DNA from: Patescibacteria group bacterium
Lineage (GTDB): Bacteria > Patescibacteriota > Patescibacteriia > S139-126
Assembly (NCBI GenBank): GCA_015485755.1
Contig: WFTD01000125.1
Span: 1 to 25,035 of the forward strand
Direction of reading: 5' to 3'
Length of the DNA: 25,035 nt
The notes under the pieces were generated by a model. It had not been told where the DNA came from. It saw nothing but the letters and a program-made list of their open reading frames with translations, and made no database searches. Of the stretch, positions 6,750 to 14,354 are shown in pieces. Positions within the stretch are counted from its first letter, which is position 1. The number at the start of each line of letters is the position of its first letter. A program made the translations under genes and the position numbers.

Positions 6750-7976
6750 TCAGTCCTTAAATTCTTCTAATTTCAACTTTACTTCTTTTTCCCTGCCTTT
6801 ATGCAAAACTTTCAAGGTAATCTCATCCCCCACATTGTATTGTTGAATAAGTTTGGCTAAGCTGTTATTTTCATCAACTTTAACTCCATTAACCTCCAAA
6901 ATTATATCATTTTCCACCAATCCGGCCTTATCAGCTGGACTGCCTGGTATCACCGCCAAATCAGTTGGCTTTTCCCCCTTAACAATCAAAGCGCCGTGAT
7001 CAACATCCAAATTATTATCTTCAGCTATTTGTTTGTTAATCATAATATAACGCACGCCCATATAAGGCCTAACTATTCTTCCAAATTTTTCTACTGATTC
7101 TATTACTTTTTTTACTGTATTAATAGGAATGGCAAACCCAATCAATTGCCCCTCCCTATCTATAGCTGTATTTATGCCGATAACTTCTCCGTTAAGATTG
7201 ACCAAAGGTCCGCCTGAATTACCTGGATTAATGGCTGCGTCAGTTTGAATAACCCCCTCAAGTCTTTCTGAACCAGCGCTGCTGCCTGCCACTATTGTTC
7301 TGCCAATGCCTGACACCACGCCCTTAGTCACTGTGTTCCTATACTCGCCCAAAGCATTGCCAATAGCAATCACCGTTTGCCCCATTTCCAATTTATCAGA
7401 GTTGCCCAATTTTACAGCCGTCAAATTTTTTGCTTTTATTTGCAAAATAGCAACATCATTGAAAGGATCGCGCGCCAATACTTTGGCATCATAACGCTCG
7501 CCGTCATTAGTCAAAACCGAATATTCAGCCTCCGTATCTCTTACTACATGTTTATTGGTAACAATATAACCGCGCTTCGCATCAACTATAAACCCTGTAC
7601 CGCCGCCAATTTCTTGTTTACCTGAAGGAGGCGGAGAAGGAGAAAAACGGAAGCCAAAAGGAAAACCAAACTCAAAAAAAGGTGAATCAAACTCGTTGGG
7701 CTGATATATTTTGGATAAATCTTTAGTTATTACTATTGATACAACCGCCGGTGACACTTGTTTGACCGCGTCAATGGTGGCTTGCTCCTCATTGACTTGT
7801 ACAACTCTCGGTTGCGTGGCGGAGGTGTCGGCAGGACTGCTGCTAACAAAAGGCAGATTTTCAGTAAAATTAAAAGCTGCAATCAATCCCACTGCCACAC
7901 CCAAAACAGCTCCCACCACAGCAGATGTGATAGCTATAATACTTATCCTAAATGATGCTAAATTATTATCTGACAT
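6750..7976 (-). CDS. htrA: HtrA/DegP-family serine protease with one PDZ domain
   Basis: HtrA proteases degrade or refold damaged proteins outside the cytoplasmic membrane. The 408 residues have an N-terminal membrane anchor (about 12-35), a disordered Ser/Thr linker, a chymotrypsin-like domain with the catalytic triad His143 (VTNKHVV), Asp174 (NDVAILQI) and Ser254 (NPGNSGGPL), and a single PDZ domain (about 310-405) with PGSPADKAGL. A Phe/Pro-rich loop (about 95-118, FEFGFPFGFRF) sits ahead of the catalytic core, as in DegS/DegQ LA-loop regions. The layout is like DegS or Gram-positive HtrA. It starts six bases after a small coiled-coil membrane protein and is likely co-transcribed with it. 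Its stop is TGA. Confidence 0.95.
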   Translation of the reverse strand: MSDNNLASFRISIIAITSAVVGAVLGVAVGLIAAFNFTENLPFVSSSPADTSATQPRVVQVNEEQATIDAVKQVSPAVVSIVITKDLSKIYQPNEFDSPFFEFGFPFGFRFSPSPPPSGKQEIGGGTGFIVDAKRGYIVTNKHVVRDTEAEYSVLTNDGERYDAKVLARDPFNDVAILQIKAKNLTAVKLGNSDKLEMGQTVIAIGNALGEYRNTVTKGVVSGIGRTIVAGSSAGSERLEGVIQTDAAINPGNSGGPLVNLNGEVIGINTAIDREGQLIGFAIPINTVKKVIESVEKFGRIVRPYMGVRYIMINKQIAEDNNLDVDHGALIVKGEKPTDLAVIPGSPADKAGLVENDIILEVNGVKVDENNSLAKLIQQYNVGDEITLKVLHKGREKEVKLKLEEFKD

Positions 7977-7982
7977 AATTTT

Positions 7983-8327
7983 TTACTTTAAGCTTTTTTG
8001 CAACTGCTCTAACATTTCCGGTGACAAGCGCTGTAATAATTGAGGGTCAACATTGCTTAAATCAATTGTTTGGGAGGTACCGCTACCGCCTCCTAATAAA
8101 TTTTTGTACACAGAAAAAGCTGAAGTCAAATAAGGGGCCAAATACCAATAAGCCAGGAGCAAAGGTACCACGATAAGCAAAACCTTTACCCAACCCATAA
8201 CTTGTTGCCAAACTAAATGGCGATTTATTTTTTGCAATAACCTATACATCTCATCCAGCTTTTCCTGATTTTCCTGTAGTTGCTTTCTTACCTCTTCCTC
8301 TAAAGAACGCCCTACTTCATTGATCAT
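7983..8327 (-). CDS. Small coiled-coil single-pass membrane protein, unknown
   Basis: The 114-residue protein has a charged N-terminal helix rich in Glu, Gln and Lys with heptad-like spacing (about 5-38), one strong membrane span (about 46-68, VKVLLIVVPLLLAYWYLAPY), a Gly/Ser linker and a C-terminal leucine-rich amphipathic segment (SPEMLEQLQKSL). I chose the ATG at 8327; a TTG two codons upstream is open but less likely. No family is recognised. It is the first gene of the htrA unit, six bases ahead of the protease, after its own promoter. It may be an oligomerising partner or adaptor of HtrA; that is inference from position only. Confidence 0.75.
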   Translation of the reverse strand: MINEVGRSLEEEVRKQLQENQEKLDEMYRLLQKINRHLVWQQVMGWVKVLLIVVPLLLAYWYLAPYLTSAFSVYKNLLGGGSGTSQTIDLSNVDPQLLQRLSPEMLEQLQKSLK

Positions 8328-8354
8328 AGGCAAACGCTTAATAATTATACTTTA

Positions 8355-8384
8355 ATTATACTTCTTCCTCTGTCCAGTTGACAA
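8355..8384 (-). promoter_or_regulatory. Promoter of the small membrane protein and htrA
   Basis: On the minus strand TTGTCA (8384-8379) and a perfect TATAAT (8360-8355) are 18 nt apart. A second TATAAT follows at 8349-8344 without a matching -35. The -35 box lies in a 12-bp palindrome (8379-8390) that also covers the pduO stop codon. Confidence 0.65.
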
Positions 8385-8385
8385 G

Positions 8386-8937
8386 TCAAACCTGCCACTT
8401 TCTTTCTGGCACGCCATAATAATCAGATAAATATCTGCCAATCATAAATAATAAATCAGATAATCTATTTAAATAAACAAGGGAAGTCCTCTCAACCTTA
8501 TATTTACCTACCACTGCCACCACCCGCCTTTCTGCCCGACGGCATACACTTCTAGCTAAGTGGGCAATAGAAACAGCCCGATGACCGCCAGGTAAAATAA
8601 AGTTGCGCAAGGGGGGTAGGCTGTCAGCAATTTTATCAATACTTTCCTCTAGCCTGGCAATATCGTCGTTGGTTATTTTTAGTTGGGATAGTTGCGGGGC
8701 AGAGCCTGATCCAGCTGCCAATTGGCTTGATATGCTAAATAATTTAGTTTGAACCTCAACAAGAAGCTTGGTCAATTCCTTCTGCTCTGCTGTTAAATTA
8801 TCAAGCAAAAGCCCCAACCAACAATTTAATTCGTCAATTGTGCCATAAGCCTCCAGTCTTATATCATCTTTTTTTACACGCTCACCGCCAAATAAATAAG
8901 AATGCCCCTCATCACCCTGTTTAGTATAAATGCTCAT
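8386..8937 (-). CDS. pduO: Cob(I)alamin adenosyltransferase, PduO type
   Basis: The enzyme moves the adenosyl group of ATP onto cob(I)alamin to make adenosylcobalamin, the cofactor of class II ribonucleotide reductase. The 183 residues show the PduO-family ATP-binding N-terminus (TKQGDEGHSYLFGGERV and the KDDIRLEAYGTIDELN stretch, residues 5-38), the FILPGG loop at 113-118 and the helix RSVCRRAERRV at 129-139. It starts four bases after the nrdJ stop, so enzyme and cofactor supply are made from one mRNA. Its final codon is TGA, overlapped by the next promoter. Family placement (PduO rather than CobA/BtuR or EutT) is clear from these motifs. Confidence 0.95.
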   Translation of the reverse strand: MSIYTKQGDEGHSYLFGGERVKKDDIRLEAYGTIDELNCWLGLLLDNLTAEQKELTKLLVEVQTKLFSISSQLAAGSGSAPQLSQLKITNDDIARLEESIDKIADSLPPLRNFILPGGHRAVSIAHLARSVCRRAERRVVAVVGKYKVERTSLVYLNRLSDLLFMIGRYLSDYYGVPERKWQV

Positions 8938-8941
8938 AATT

Positions 8942-11900
8942 TTATGAACATCCGCTGGTAGCGCCGCAATTCAAACATTTATAGCAAGATGCGTTGCGCA
9001 CCATTATTTCTCCACAGGTAGGACAAGGTGGGGCATCAGATTGGTTGTCAAAAGTAAACTTTTCTTCCTCATCTTCTGCTGAGCTAGCGGAAAATAGTTC
9101 AGATTGTTTCATCTCTGTTTCTGGCTGGTCCTTTTTCTCTTTCTCTAAAGGATTTTCTGGTTCGTCCTTTACCGCAAGAAAACCATTGCTCAAACTTTGA
9201 TCTTCTTCAACTTGTTCAATTTGTTCAACATTCATTTTTACTCCTACTGCCTCTGCTTCAGCTGGGGTTAAAAACTTAAGAGCTAACCAACGGAAAATAT
9301 AATCAACAAATGATTTAGCTATCTTAATTTGCGGATTGTTAGTATATCCAGACGGCTCAAAGCGGCGGTGGACAAATTGGTTTACTAACACCTTCAGCGG
9401 CACTCCATACTGCAGAGCCAACGACACAGAAGTAGCAAAAGCATCCATTAAACCTGAAATAACTGATCCGTCTTTAGCAATAGTCACAAATATTTCTCCG
9501 GGGCGCCCATCGGGATACAGACCCACTGTAATATAACCAGAGTGGCCAGCGATAACAAATTTATGAGTGATTGATTTTCTCTCATCCGGCAATCTCATCC
9601 GTCTCGGCTTTGTTGAAACAGACGCTGGTGTGGTAACAACTTGCTGGTTAGCGTTGCTTTGACCTGACTGATCCTTTTCCTCACTTTTACTGTCTTTACT
9701 AGTGTTGAGAGGCTGAGTCCTTTTTGAACCATCACGATAAATAGCCAGCGCCTTCAAGCCCAACTTCCACCCCTGAATATAAGCGTCCATAATATCCTCA
9801 ATAGTAGAATCTTTGGGCATATTAACGGTCTTGGAGATAGCGCCGGAAATAAAAGGCTGGACAGCGCTCATCATCCTAATATGTCCCATATGATGGATAA
9901 ATCTTTTGCCTTTGGCTGGTTTAAAAGCGCAATCAAACACCGGCAAATGTTCGTCTTTCAAATCTGGACTGCCCTCAATTGTGTCATGTTCATCAATATA
10001 CTCGGTTATCCTTTTTATTTCATCAGCTGAATACCCTAGAGATTCCAGCGCTTGCCTGACGGTAGAATTAACAATCTTCATATATCCTCCCCCTACCAAT
10101 TTTTTGTATTTTACCAAAGCAATATCTGGTTCAACCCCGGTAGTATCGCAATCCATCATAAAAGCAATTGTGCCGGTTGGAGCCAAAACTGACGCCTGGG
10201 CATTTCGCAAACCAACCGTGCGAGCATGCAAAACTGTTTCCTGCCAACTGCGGCGAGCAGCCTCAATTAACTCTGGCTCAACCAGATCCTCATTAATATC
10301 GTCAACAGCGGCCAAATGTTTCTCCATAACTTTTACTACGGATTCCTTATTTGGCTCAAAATCAGGAAAAGGGCCTTTGACTTTAGCAATCTCGCCTGAT
10401 TGCTGGTAGGCAGTCCCTGTCATAACCGCGGTAATAGCAGCCGCCAATGCCCTGCCTTCATCTGAATCATAAGGCAACCCCCTACTCATCAGCAATGCCC
10501 CTAAATTAGCATAACCCAATCCTAAGGTGCGATATAAATGGGAGCGGTAAGCTATCTTATCAGTTGGATAAGAAGCATTGTCAACAATAATTTCCATTGC
10601 TGTAATAAACACTCTCACCGCCTGTTGAAAGGCCTTTACATCAAAACTGCCATCATCTTTTCTAAATTTGAGCAAATTCAAAGAAGCTAAATTACAAGCA
10701 GTATCATTCAAAAACATATATTCACTGCAAGGATTGGAAGCGTGGATCTTGTCAGTATTGGCGCAAGTGTGCCACTTGTTGATTGTCGTATCATACTGCA
10801 AACCAGGATCGCCGCAAATATAAGTTCCTTCTGCAATTTTATATAAAATATCCCGCGCCTTATACGTGCCTACCACCTCGCCAGTTGTAACAGACCTGGT
10901 TTGCCATTCTTTGTCTTTAAGTACTGCTTGCATAAATTCATCTGTGACCCGAACTGAGTGGTTGGCATTTTGAAAAAAGACAGAAGTATAAGCCTCACCA
11001 TCAATTGCTCCATCATAACCAGCATCAATAAGGGCCCAAGCCTTCTTCTCTTCTTTAACCTTGGATTCAATAAATTCCATAATATCAGGATGGTCAACAT
11101 CCAAAATAACCATTTTAGCCGCTCGCCTGGTCTTTCCGCCTGATTTGATCACGCCAGCAAAAGCATCAAAACCTTTCATAAAACTAACTGGACCTGAAGC
11201 CTTACCGCCTCCAGACAAACTTTCATATGAAGATCGGAGTGGGGAAAGATTCACTCCGCTACCAGAACCAAATTTAAAAATCATCCCCTCTGCCTTGGCC
11301 AAATTCAATATTGAATCCATTGTGTCCTCAATTGACAGAATAAAACAAGCGCTGCACTGAGGGTGGGTATAATCATCGTCAGCTACTTTAACCTTCTTTT
11401 CTTGCTTGTCCCAATAATAACGGTTAGCTCCAGATCCTTTATCATAACGGTGAACCCCACAATTAAACCAAACGGGGCTATTAAATGTTCCGTACTGATT
11501 TAAAATTAACCAAGTTAATTCATTATAAAAAGTTTCAGCCGCCTCATCGCTTTTAAAATAGCCATCCATTTTGCCCCAATCAGTAATCGTACGGGTAACC
11601 CTGTCAATCAACTGTTTCACTGAACTTTCACGCGTACCTTTCTCCAAATCGCCATAAAAATATTTACTAGCTACGATATTAGTAGCGTTTTGCGACCAAA
11701 AGTCTGGCACCTCAATATTATCTTGGTGAAAAATCGTCTCACCATTAACATTGGTAATAGAAGCGCTTCTTTTGTCCCATTTTACTTCATCAAAGGGGTG
11801 CTTATCAGGACTAGAAAAGAAATACTCAAACATCAAACCTTGCTTTTGTTTGCTGCTTGATTGTTTGGCTGGTCTGGCTGTAATGTCTGCGCGGGCTGAT

Positions 11901-12232
11901 GATTGGGTCTGTTTGGCTTTTTGCTCGGCATAATAGTTACGATAAGCCTCAGCTGCTGGAGCCAATCCTCTTTCCCGCAAGGCTACCTCCACTATTTCTC
12001 TAATACCTAAAGTGCTAGGCAAAGCTCCTTTTTTGATCTCTTCCTGCAGTTTTTTAATCACCTCTTCTGCCACCTTGCTTGAAATAGGATTATCGCTTAT
12101 ACCAACCGCCTGCAGAGCTAGGCTGATTGACCGCTTCAATTTATCTAAACTAAATAACTCTGACGACCCGTCCTTTTTCAGGATATAAGTCAAAGTAATA
12201 GGAGATGAAGTGGCAGAATTAGTGTTTGGCAT
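8942..12232 (-). CDS. nrdJ: Adenosylcobalamin-dependent (class II) ribonucleotide reductase
   Basis: NrdJ reduces ribonucleotides to deoxyribonucleotides by a B12-generated thiyl radical and works with or without oxygen. The 1096 residues show an ATP-cone (about 14-105), the ten-stranded barrel with redox cysteine near 293-296 (PQCSACFIL), catalytic NPCSE at 500-504 with Asn500, thiyl Cys502 and Glu504, and the partner Cys513. A TSCPD-type domain follows, then a low-complexity acidic linker. At the C-terminus a CPTC...CYKCLNC...GCS cluster could bind zinc and shuttle electrons. It is the middle gene of nrdR-nrdJ-pduO, 25 bases after nrdR. No nrdA, nrdD or other reductase is visible here. The ATG at 12232 lacks a Shine-Dalgarno. 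Confidence 0.97.
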   Translation of the reverse strand: MPNTNSATSSPITLTYILKKDGSSELFSLDKLKRSISLALQAVGISDNPISSKVAEEVIKKLQEEIKKGALPSTLGIREIVEVALRERGLAPAAEAYRNYYAEQKAKQTQSSARADITARPAKQSSSKQKQGLMFEYFFSSPDKHPFDEVKWDKRSASITNVNGETIFHQDNIEVPDFWSQNATNIVASKYFYGDLEKGTRESSVKQLIDRVTRTITDWGKMDGYFKSDEAAETFYNELTWLILNQYGTFNSPVWFNCGVHRYDKGSGANRYYWDKQEKKVKVADDDYTHPQCSACFILSIEDTMDSILNLAKAEGMIFKFGSGSGVNLSPLRSSYESLSGGGKASGPVSFMKGFDAFAGVIKSGGKTRRAAKMVILDVDHPDIMEFIESKVKEEKKAWALIDAGYDGAIDGEAYTSVFFQNANHSVRVTDEFMQAVLKDKEWQTRSVTTGEVVGTYKARDILYKIAEGTYICGDPGLQYDTTINKWHTCANTDKIHASNPCSEYMFLNDTACNLASLNLLKFRKDDGSFDVKAFQQAVRVFITAMEIIVDNASYPTDKIAYRSHLYRTLGLGYANLGALLMSRGLPYDSDEGRALAAAITAVMTGTAYQQSGEIAKVKGPFPDFEPNKESVVKVMEKHLAAVDDINEDLVEPELIEAARRSWQETVLHARTVGLRNAQASVLAPTGTIAFMMDCDTTGVEPDIALVKYKKLVGGGYMKIVNSTVRQALESLGYSADEIKRITEYIDEHDTIEGSPDLKDEHLPVFDCAFKPAKGKRFIHHMGHIRMMSAVQPFISGAISKTVNMPKDSTIEDIMDAYIQGWKLGLKALAIYRDGSKRTQPLNTSKDSKSEEKDQSGQSNANQQVVTTPASVSTKPRRMRLPDERKSITHKFVIAGHSGYITVGLYPDGRPGEIFVTIAKDGSVISGLMDAFATSVSLALQYGVPLKVLVNQFVHRRFEPSGYTNNPQIKIAKSFVDYIFRWLALKFLTPAEAEAVGVKMNVEQIEQVEEDQSLSNGFLAVKDEPENPLEKEKKDQPETEMKQSELFSASSAEDEEEKFTFDNQSDAPPCPTCGEIMVRNASCYKCLNCGATSGCS

Positions 12233-12257
12233 AGGAGTGTGGATTAATAATAAATTT

Positions 12258-12704
12258 CTATTTTAATTGATTTAATTCTTGTTGGAAACTTTCAACATCC
12301 TCAAAAGAACGATAAACTGAAGCAAAACGAATATAAGCAACCTGATCAAAATTGCGCAAATGATCCATAACAATCTTGCCAATCTCTTCGCTGCTGATAG
12401 ACTGTTTTTTGGTGCGCTGAATATCCCTTTCAATCTTTTGCACTAAACTATGGAAATCTTCCCGGCTAAAATTCCGTTTCTCAAGCGCCCGCTCCAATCC
12501 CCTGATCAGCTTTTCCTTTTGGTAACTTTCCCGGCGTCCATCTCTTTTTTCTACTACCAAATCCAAAATCTCCATTTCTTCTAAAGTGGAAAAGCGATGG
12601 CCGCAGTTCAAACACTCCCTTCTCCTTCTCACTGAGAGACCGCCTTGAGATACCCGTGAATCAACCACTTTGGTATTTTGATGTTGGCATAAAGGACAAA
12701 ACAT
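12258..12704 (-). CDS. nrdR: Transcriptional repressor NrdR
   Basis: NrdR senses ATP/dATP through an ATP-cone and represses ribonucleotide reductase genes when dATP is high. The start MFCPLCQHQNTKVVDSR matches the family. Zinc-ribbon cysteines are at 3, 6, 31 and 34, followed by the RRRECLNCGHRFST signature and the ATP-cone (about 46-136). The frame is open to 12731, but that would place the start codon at or before the predicted transcription start. The family N-terminus and the promoter both favour the ATG at 12704 (148 residues). It heads the operon with nrdJ and pduO and is very likely autoregulated through the NrdR boxes just upstream. Confidence 0.96.
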   Translation of the reverse strand: MFCPLCQHQNTKVVDSRVSQGGLSVRRRRECLNCGHRFSTLEEMEILDLVVEKRDGRRESYQKEKLIRGLERALEKRNFSREDFHSLVQKIERDIQRTKKQSISSEEIGKIVMDHLRNFDQVAYIRFASVYRSFEDVESFQQELNQLK

Positions 12705-12709
12705 AATAA

Positions 12710-12758
12710 ATACAATATATAGTGTCTGCAAGATAAATTATATCTCTATATATTGAGG
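12710..12758 (-). promoter_or_regulatory. Pair of NrdR boxes (operator)
   Basis: Two inverted-repeat sites share the core C-W-ATATAT-W-G of the NrdR box: ACACTATATATTGT on the minus strand at 12725-12712 (core 12713-12722) and CCTCAATATATAGAGA at 12758-12743 (core 12746-12755). The first fits the consensus almost fully; the second is weaker at its edges. Their centres are 33 bp apart, about three helical turns, as in known NrdR pairs. One fills the promoter spacer and the other covers roughly +5 to +20, so binding would block transcription. Confidence 0.8.
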
Positions 12759-12765
12759 TGGTCAA
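12737..12765 (-). promoter_or_regulatory. Promoter of nrdR-nrdJ-pduO
   Basis: On the minus strand TTGACC (12765-12760) and a perfect TATAAT (12742-12737) are separated by 17 nt. The predicted start is near 12730, giving a 26-nt leader before the nrdR ATG. An NrdR box occupies the spacer. Confidence 0.85.
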
Positions 12766-12813
12766 ATATTAGCATTTTTGCTTAACAAACATAAAAAAAT
12801 AAGCTAACTCTAA

Positions 12814-12848
12814 AGACTGTTATTGCAAAAATAATGCAATAACAGTCT
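12814..12848. repeat. Perfect 14-bp inverted repeat (hairpin)
   Basis: AGACTGTTATTGCA (12814-12827) pairs with its exact complement at 12835-12848 around a 7-nt A/T loop. On the minus strand only three T follow, so it is a poor terminator alone. It lies 38 bases past the large ftsZ terminator hairpin and 49 bases before the nrdR -35 box. It may be a back-up terminator or an mRNA-stabilising end. Confidence 0.6.
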
Positions 12849-12880
12849 CAGTCTAACAGAAAAACGACACAAGCCTGTGG

Positions 12881-12986
12881 AAAAACCCCCACCTATTTTG
12901 ATAGTAGGCTAAAGTAGCATCAGTCACATCTAGCAAATAAAGCTACTTCAAATAAATAAGTTGCCTGCTATCAAAATAGATGGGGG
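12881..12986 (-). terminator. Unusually long terminator-like hairpin after ftsZ
   Basis: The arms 12886-12909 and 12963-12986 pair over 24 positions with one mismatch and one G-T pair; a second stem, AAGTAGC (12912-12918) with GCTACTT (12942-12948), is nested inside. On the minus strand the outer stem ends in GGTGGGGG and is followed by five T (12885-12881). It starts 28 bases after the ftsZ stop and is well placed to end the ftsZ mRNA. At about 100 nt it is far longer than an ordinary terminator. Confidence 0.6.
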
Positions 12987-13013
12987 TCCTTTTATATACT
13001 ATCCCCAAAAATA

Positions 13014-14171
13014 TTACATCATTTTCTTGCGGATAAAAGCAGGAATTTCAAGCTCTTCTTCTTCCTCGCTCTTTTTTTGTTCAGCTGTTTTTTTGTTGGG
13101 CAAAATTGGACGAGCGTATTTCCTGGATGGAGTTAATGGCTCTTCTTCAGTTGGTTTATCCAAATCTTTGCTGGTTATATTTAAATCCTCTTTTATTGAT
13201 TCAGTGGTTTTTTTTCTTACCTGACCTGTAAATCCAGTAGCAATTACTGTTACTTTTACTTCATCATCCAAACTCTCGTCAATCACAGCGCCAAAAATTA
13301 CTTTTGCGTTTGGATCAGCTGATTGGGTAATAACTGAGGCTGCCTCATTAACTTCGTACATACCAAGATCACTACCACCAGCAATAGTAAAGAGAATACC
13401 CTTGGCTCCATCAATAGACATTTCCAGCAAAGGACTATTGACAGCTGCTTTTGCCGCCTCTACTGCCCTGTTCTCTCCTGTGCCTCTGCCAATGCCCATC
13501 AAAGCTGAACCAGCTTCACTCATAATTGCTTTAACATCAGCAAAATCAACATTAATCAAACCTGGAACTGTAATAATTTCTGAAATTCCCTGCACGCCCT
13601 GGCGCAACACTTCATCAACCACAGCAAAGGCGTCAAGTAGAGAAGTTTTTTTATCAATTATTTGCAGCAGTCTATCATTGGGAATAGTGATGATAGTATC
13701 AACCTTTTCTGATAGATCTTCCAATCCTTGCTCGGCTATAAATTTTCTTTGCGCGCCTTCAAAGGTAAATGGCTTGGTAACTACCGCTACTGTCAATGCT
13801 CCATTCTTTTTGGCGATGTCAGCAATAACGGGAGAAGCGCCTGTGCCAGTACCGCCGCCCAAACCACAAGTGATGAAAACCATATCTGCTCCAGCTATAG
13901 ACTTTTCTAACTCTTCCTGGTCTTCTTCAGCGGCTTTGCGTCCTAACTCAGGATCCATTCCCGCTCCTAATCCTCTGGTTGCTTCCTTGCCAATATGTAC
14001 CTTAGTGGAGGCCTGATTATGATGCAATGCTTGTGCGTCAGTATTAACAGCTACAAACTCAACTCCCCTAATTTTAGAATTTATCATCCTAGTAATGGCT
14101 GATCCGCCTGACCCTCCTACGCCTACTACTTTTATTTTGGCAAAAGTTTCTACTTCTGGTTTGATTTCCAT
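13014..14171 (-). CDS. ftsZ: Cell division protein FtsZ
   Basis: FtsZ is the tubulin-like GTPase that forms the division ring. The 385 residues show the GTP-binding core with KVVGVGGSGG near 14, the tubulin signature GGGTGTG at 105-111, and the catalytic T7 loop NVDFADV near 208. An acidic and basic linker rich in Lys and Glu (about 320-375) leads to the conserved C-terminal peptide IPAFIRKK, which docks on FtsA. The ATG at 14171 has no Shine-Dalgarno. A TATAAT on the minus strand at 14214-14209 could serve as -10 but has no good -35 partner. An apparent terminator separates the gene from ftsA. Confidence 0.97.
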   Translation of the reverse strand: MEIKPEVETFAKIKVVGVGGSGGSAITRMINSKIRGVEFVAVNTDAQALHHNQASTKVHIGKEATRGLGAGMDPELGRKAAEEDQEELEKSIAGADMVFITCGLGGGTGTGASPVIADIAKKNGALTVAVVTKPFTFEGAQRKFIAEQGLEDLSEKVDTIITIPNDRLLQIIDKKTSLLDAFAVVDEVLRQGVQGISEIITVPGLINVDFADVKAIMSEAGSALMGIGRGTGENRAVEAAKAAVNSPLLEMSIDGAKGILFTIAGGSDLGMYEVNEAASVITQSADPNAKVIFGAVIDESLDDEVKVTVIATGFTGQVRKKTTESIKEDLNITSKDLDKPTEEEPLTPSRKYARPILPNKKTAEQKKSEEEEELEIPAFIRKKMM

Positions 14172-14247
14172 ATATTTTTATTAATAGTCTAAATAAAAAA
14201 TATTAGTAATTATATTTTAATAAAATAAAAAAATAATGCTAGACCAC

Positions 14248-14270
14248 CCTGAACCATTTTGTTGTTCAGG
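14248..14270. repeat. Inverted repeat in the ftsA-ftsZ gap
   Basis: CCTGAAC (14248-14254) pairs with GTTCAGG (14264-14270) across a 9-nt loop. A third copy of the arm, GTTCAG at 14285-14290, could compete for the same partner. No T tract follows directly on the minus strand. It would lie in any mRNA reading from ftsA into ftsZ, upstream of the possible ftsZ promoter. Confidence 0.5.
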
Positions 14271-14300
14271 CTAAAAAAAATATTGTTCAGACATTAAAAC

Positions 14301-14323
14301 AAAAAAACGAGGCACTTGCCCCG
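14301..14323 (-). terminator. Intrinsic terminator after ftsA
   Basis: On the minus strand CGGGGC (14323-14318) pairs with GCCTCG (14313-14308) with one G-T pair around a 4-nt loop, followed by seven T (14307-14301). It lies 32 bases past the ftsA stop. Confidence 0.75.
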
Positions 14324-14354
14324 AATTACAAACAACAATAACTAACTTTAAAAT

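Noticed and set aside
8379..8390. Palindrome TTGACAAGTCAA as an operator
   Set aside because: It is short, overlaps a stop codon and a -35 box, and half of it is explained by the promoter; there is no second copy.
12705..12731. Longer nrdR with nine extra N-terminal residues
   Set aside because: The extension lies over the NrdR box and the predicted transcription start, and family members begin at the CPxC zinc ribbon.
12872..12884. DnaA box (TTTTCCACA on the minus strand)
   Set aside because: It is a single imperfect match with no cluster, no dnaA or dnaN and no A/T-rich unwinding region arranged as an origin; it is part of the ftsZ terminator tail.
12886..12986. Small inverted-repeat mobile element (MITE)
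   Set aside because: No target-site duplication flanks it, no second copy lies in the window, and placement and T tract fit an ftsZ terminator. It cannot be excluded without a genome search.
13402..14016. Long plus-strand frame opposite ftsZ (204 codons), and similar ones opposite nrdJ, ftsA and the TSP3 genes
   Set aside because: These mirror real genes on the other strand, have low-complexity composition, and lack promoters and family motifs.
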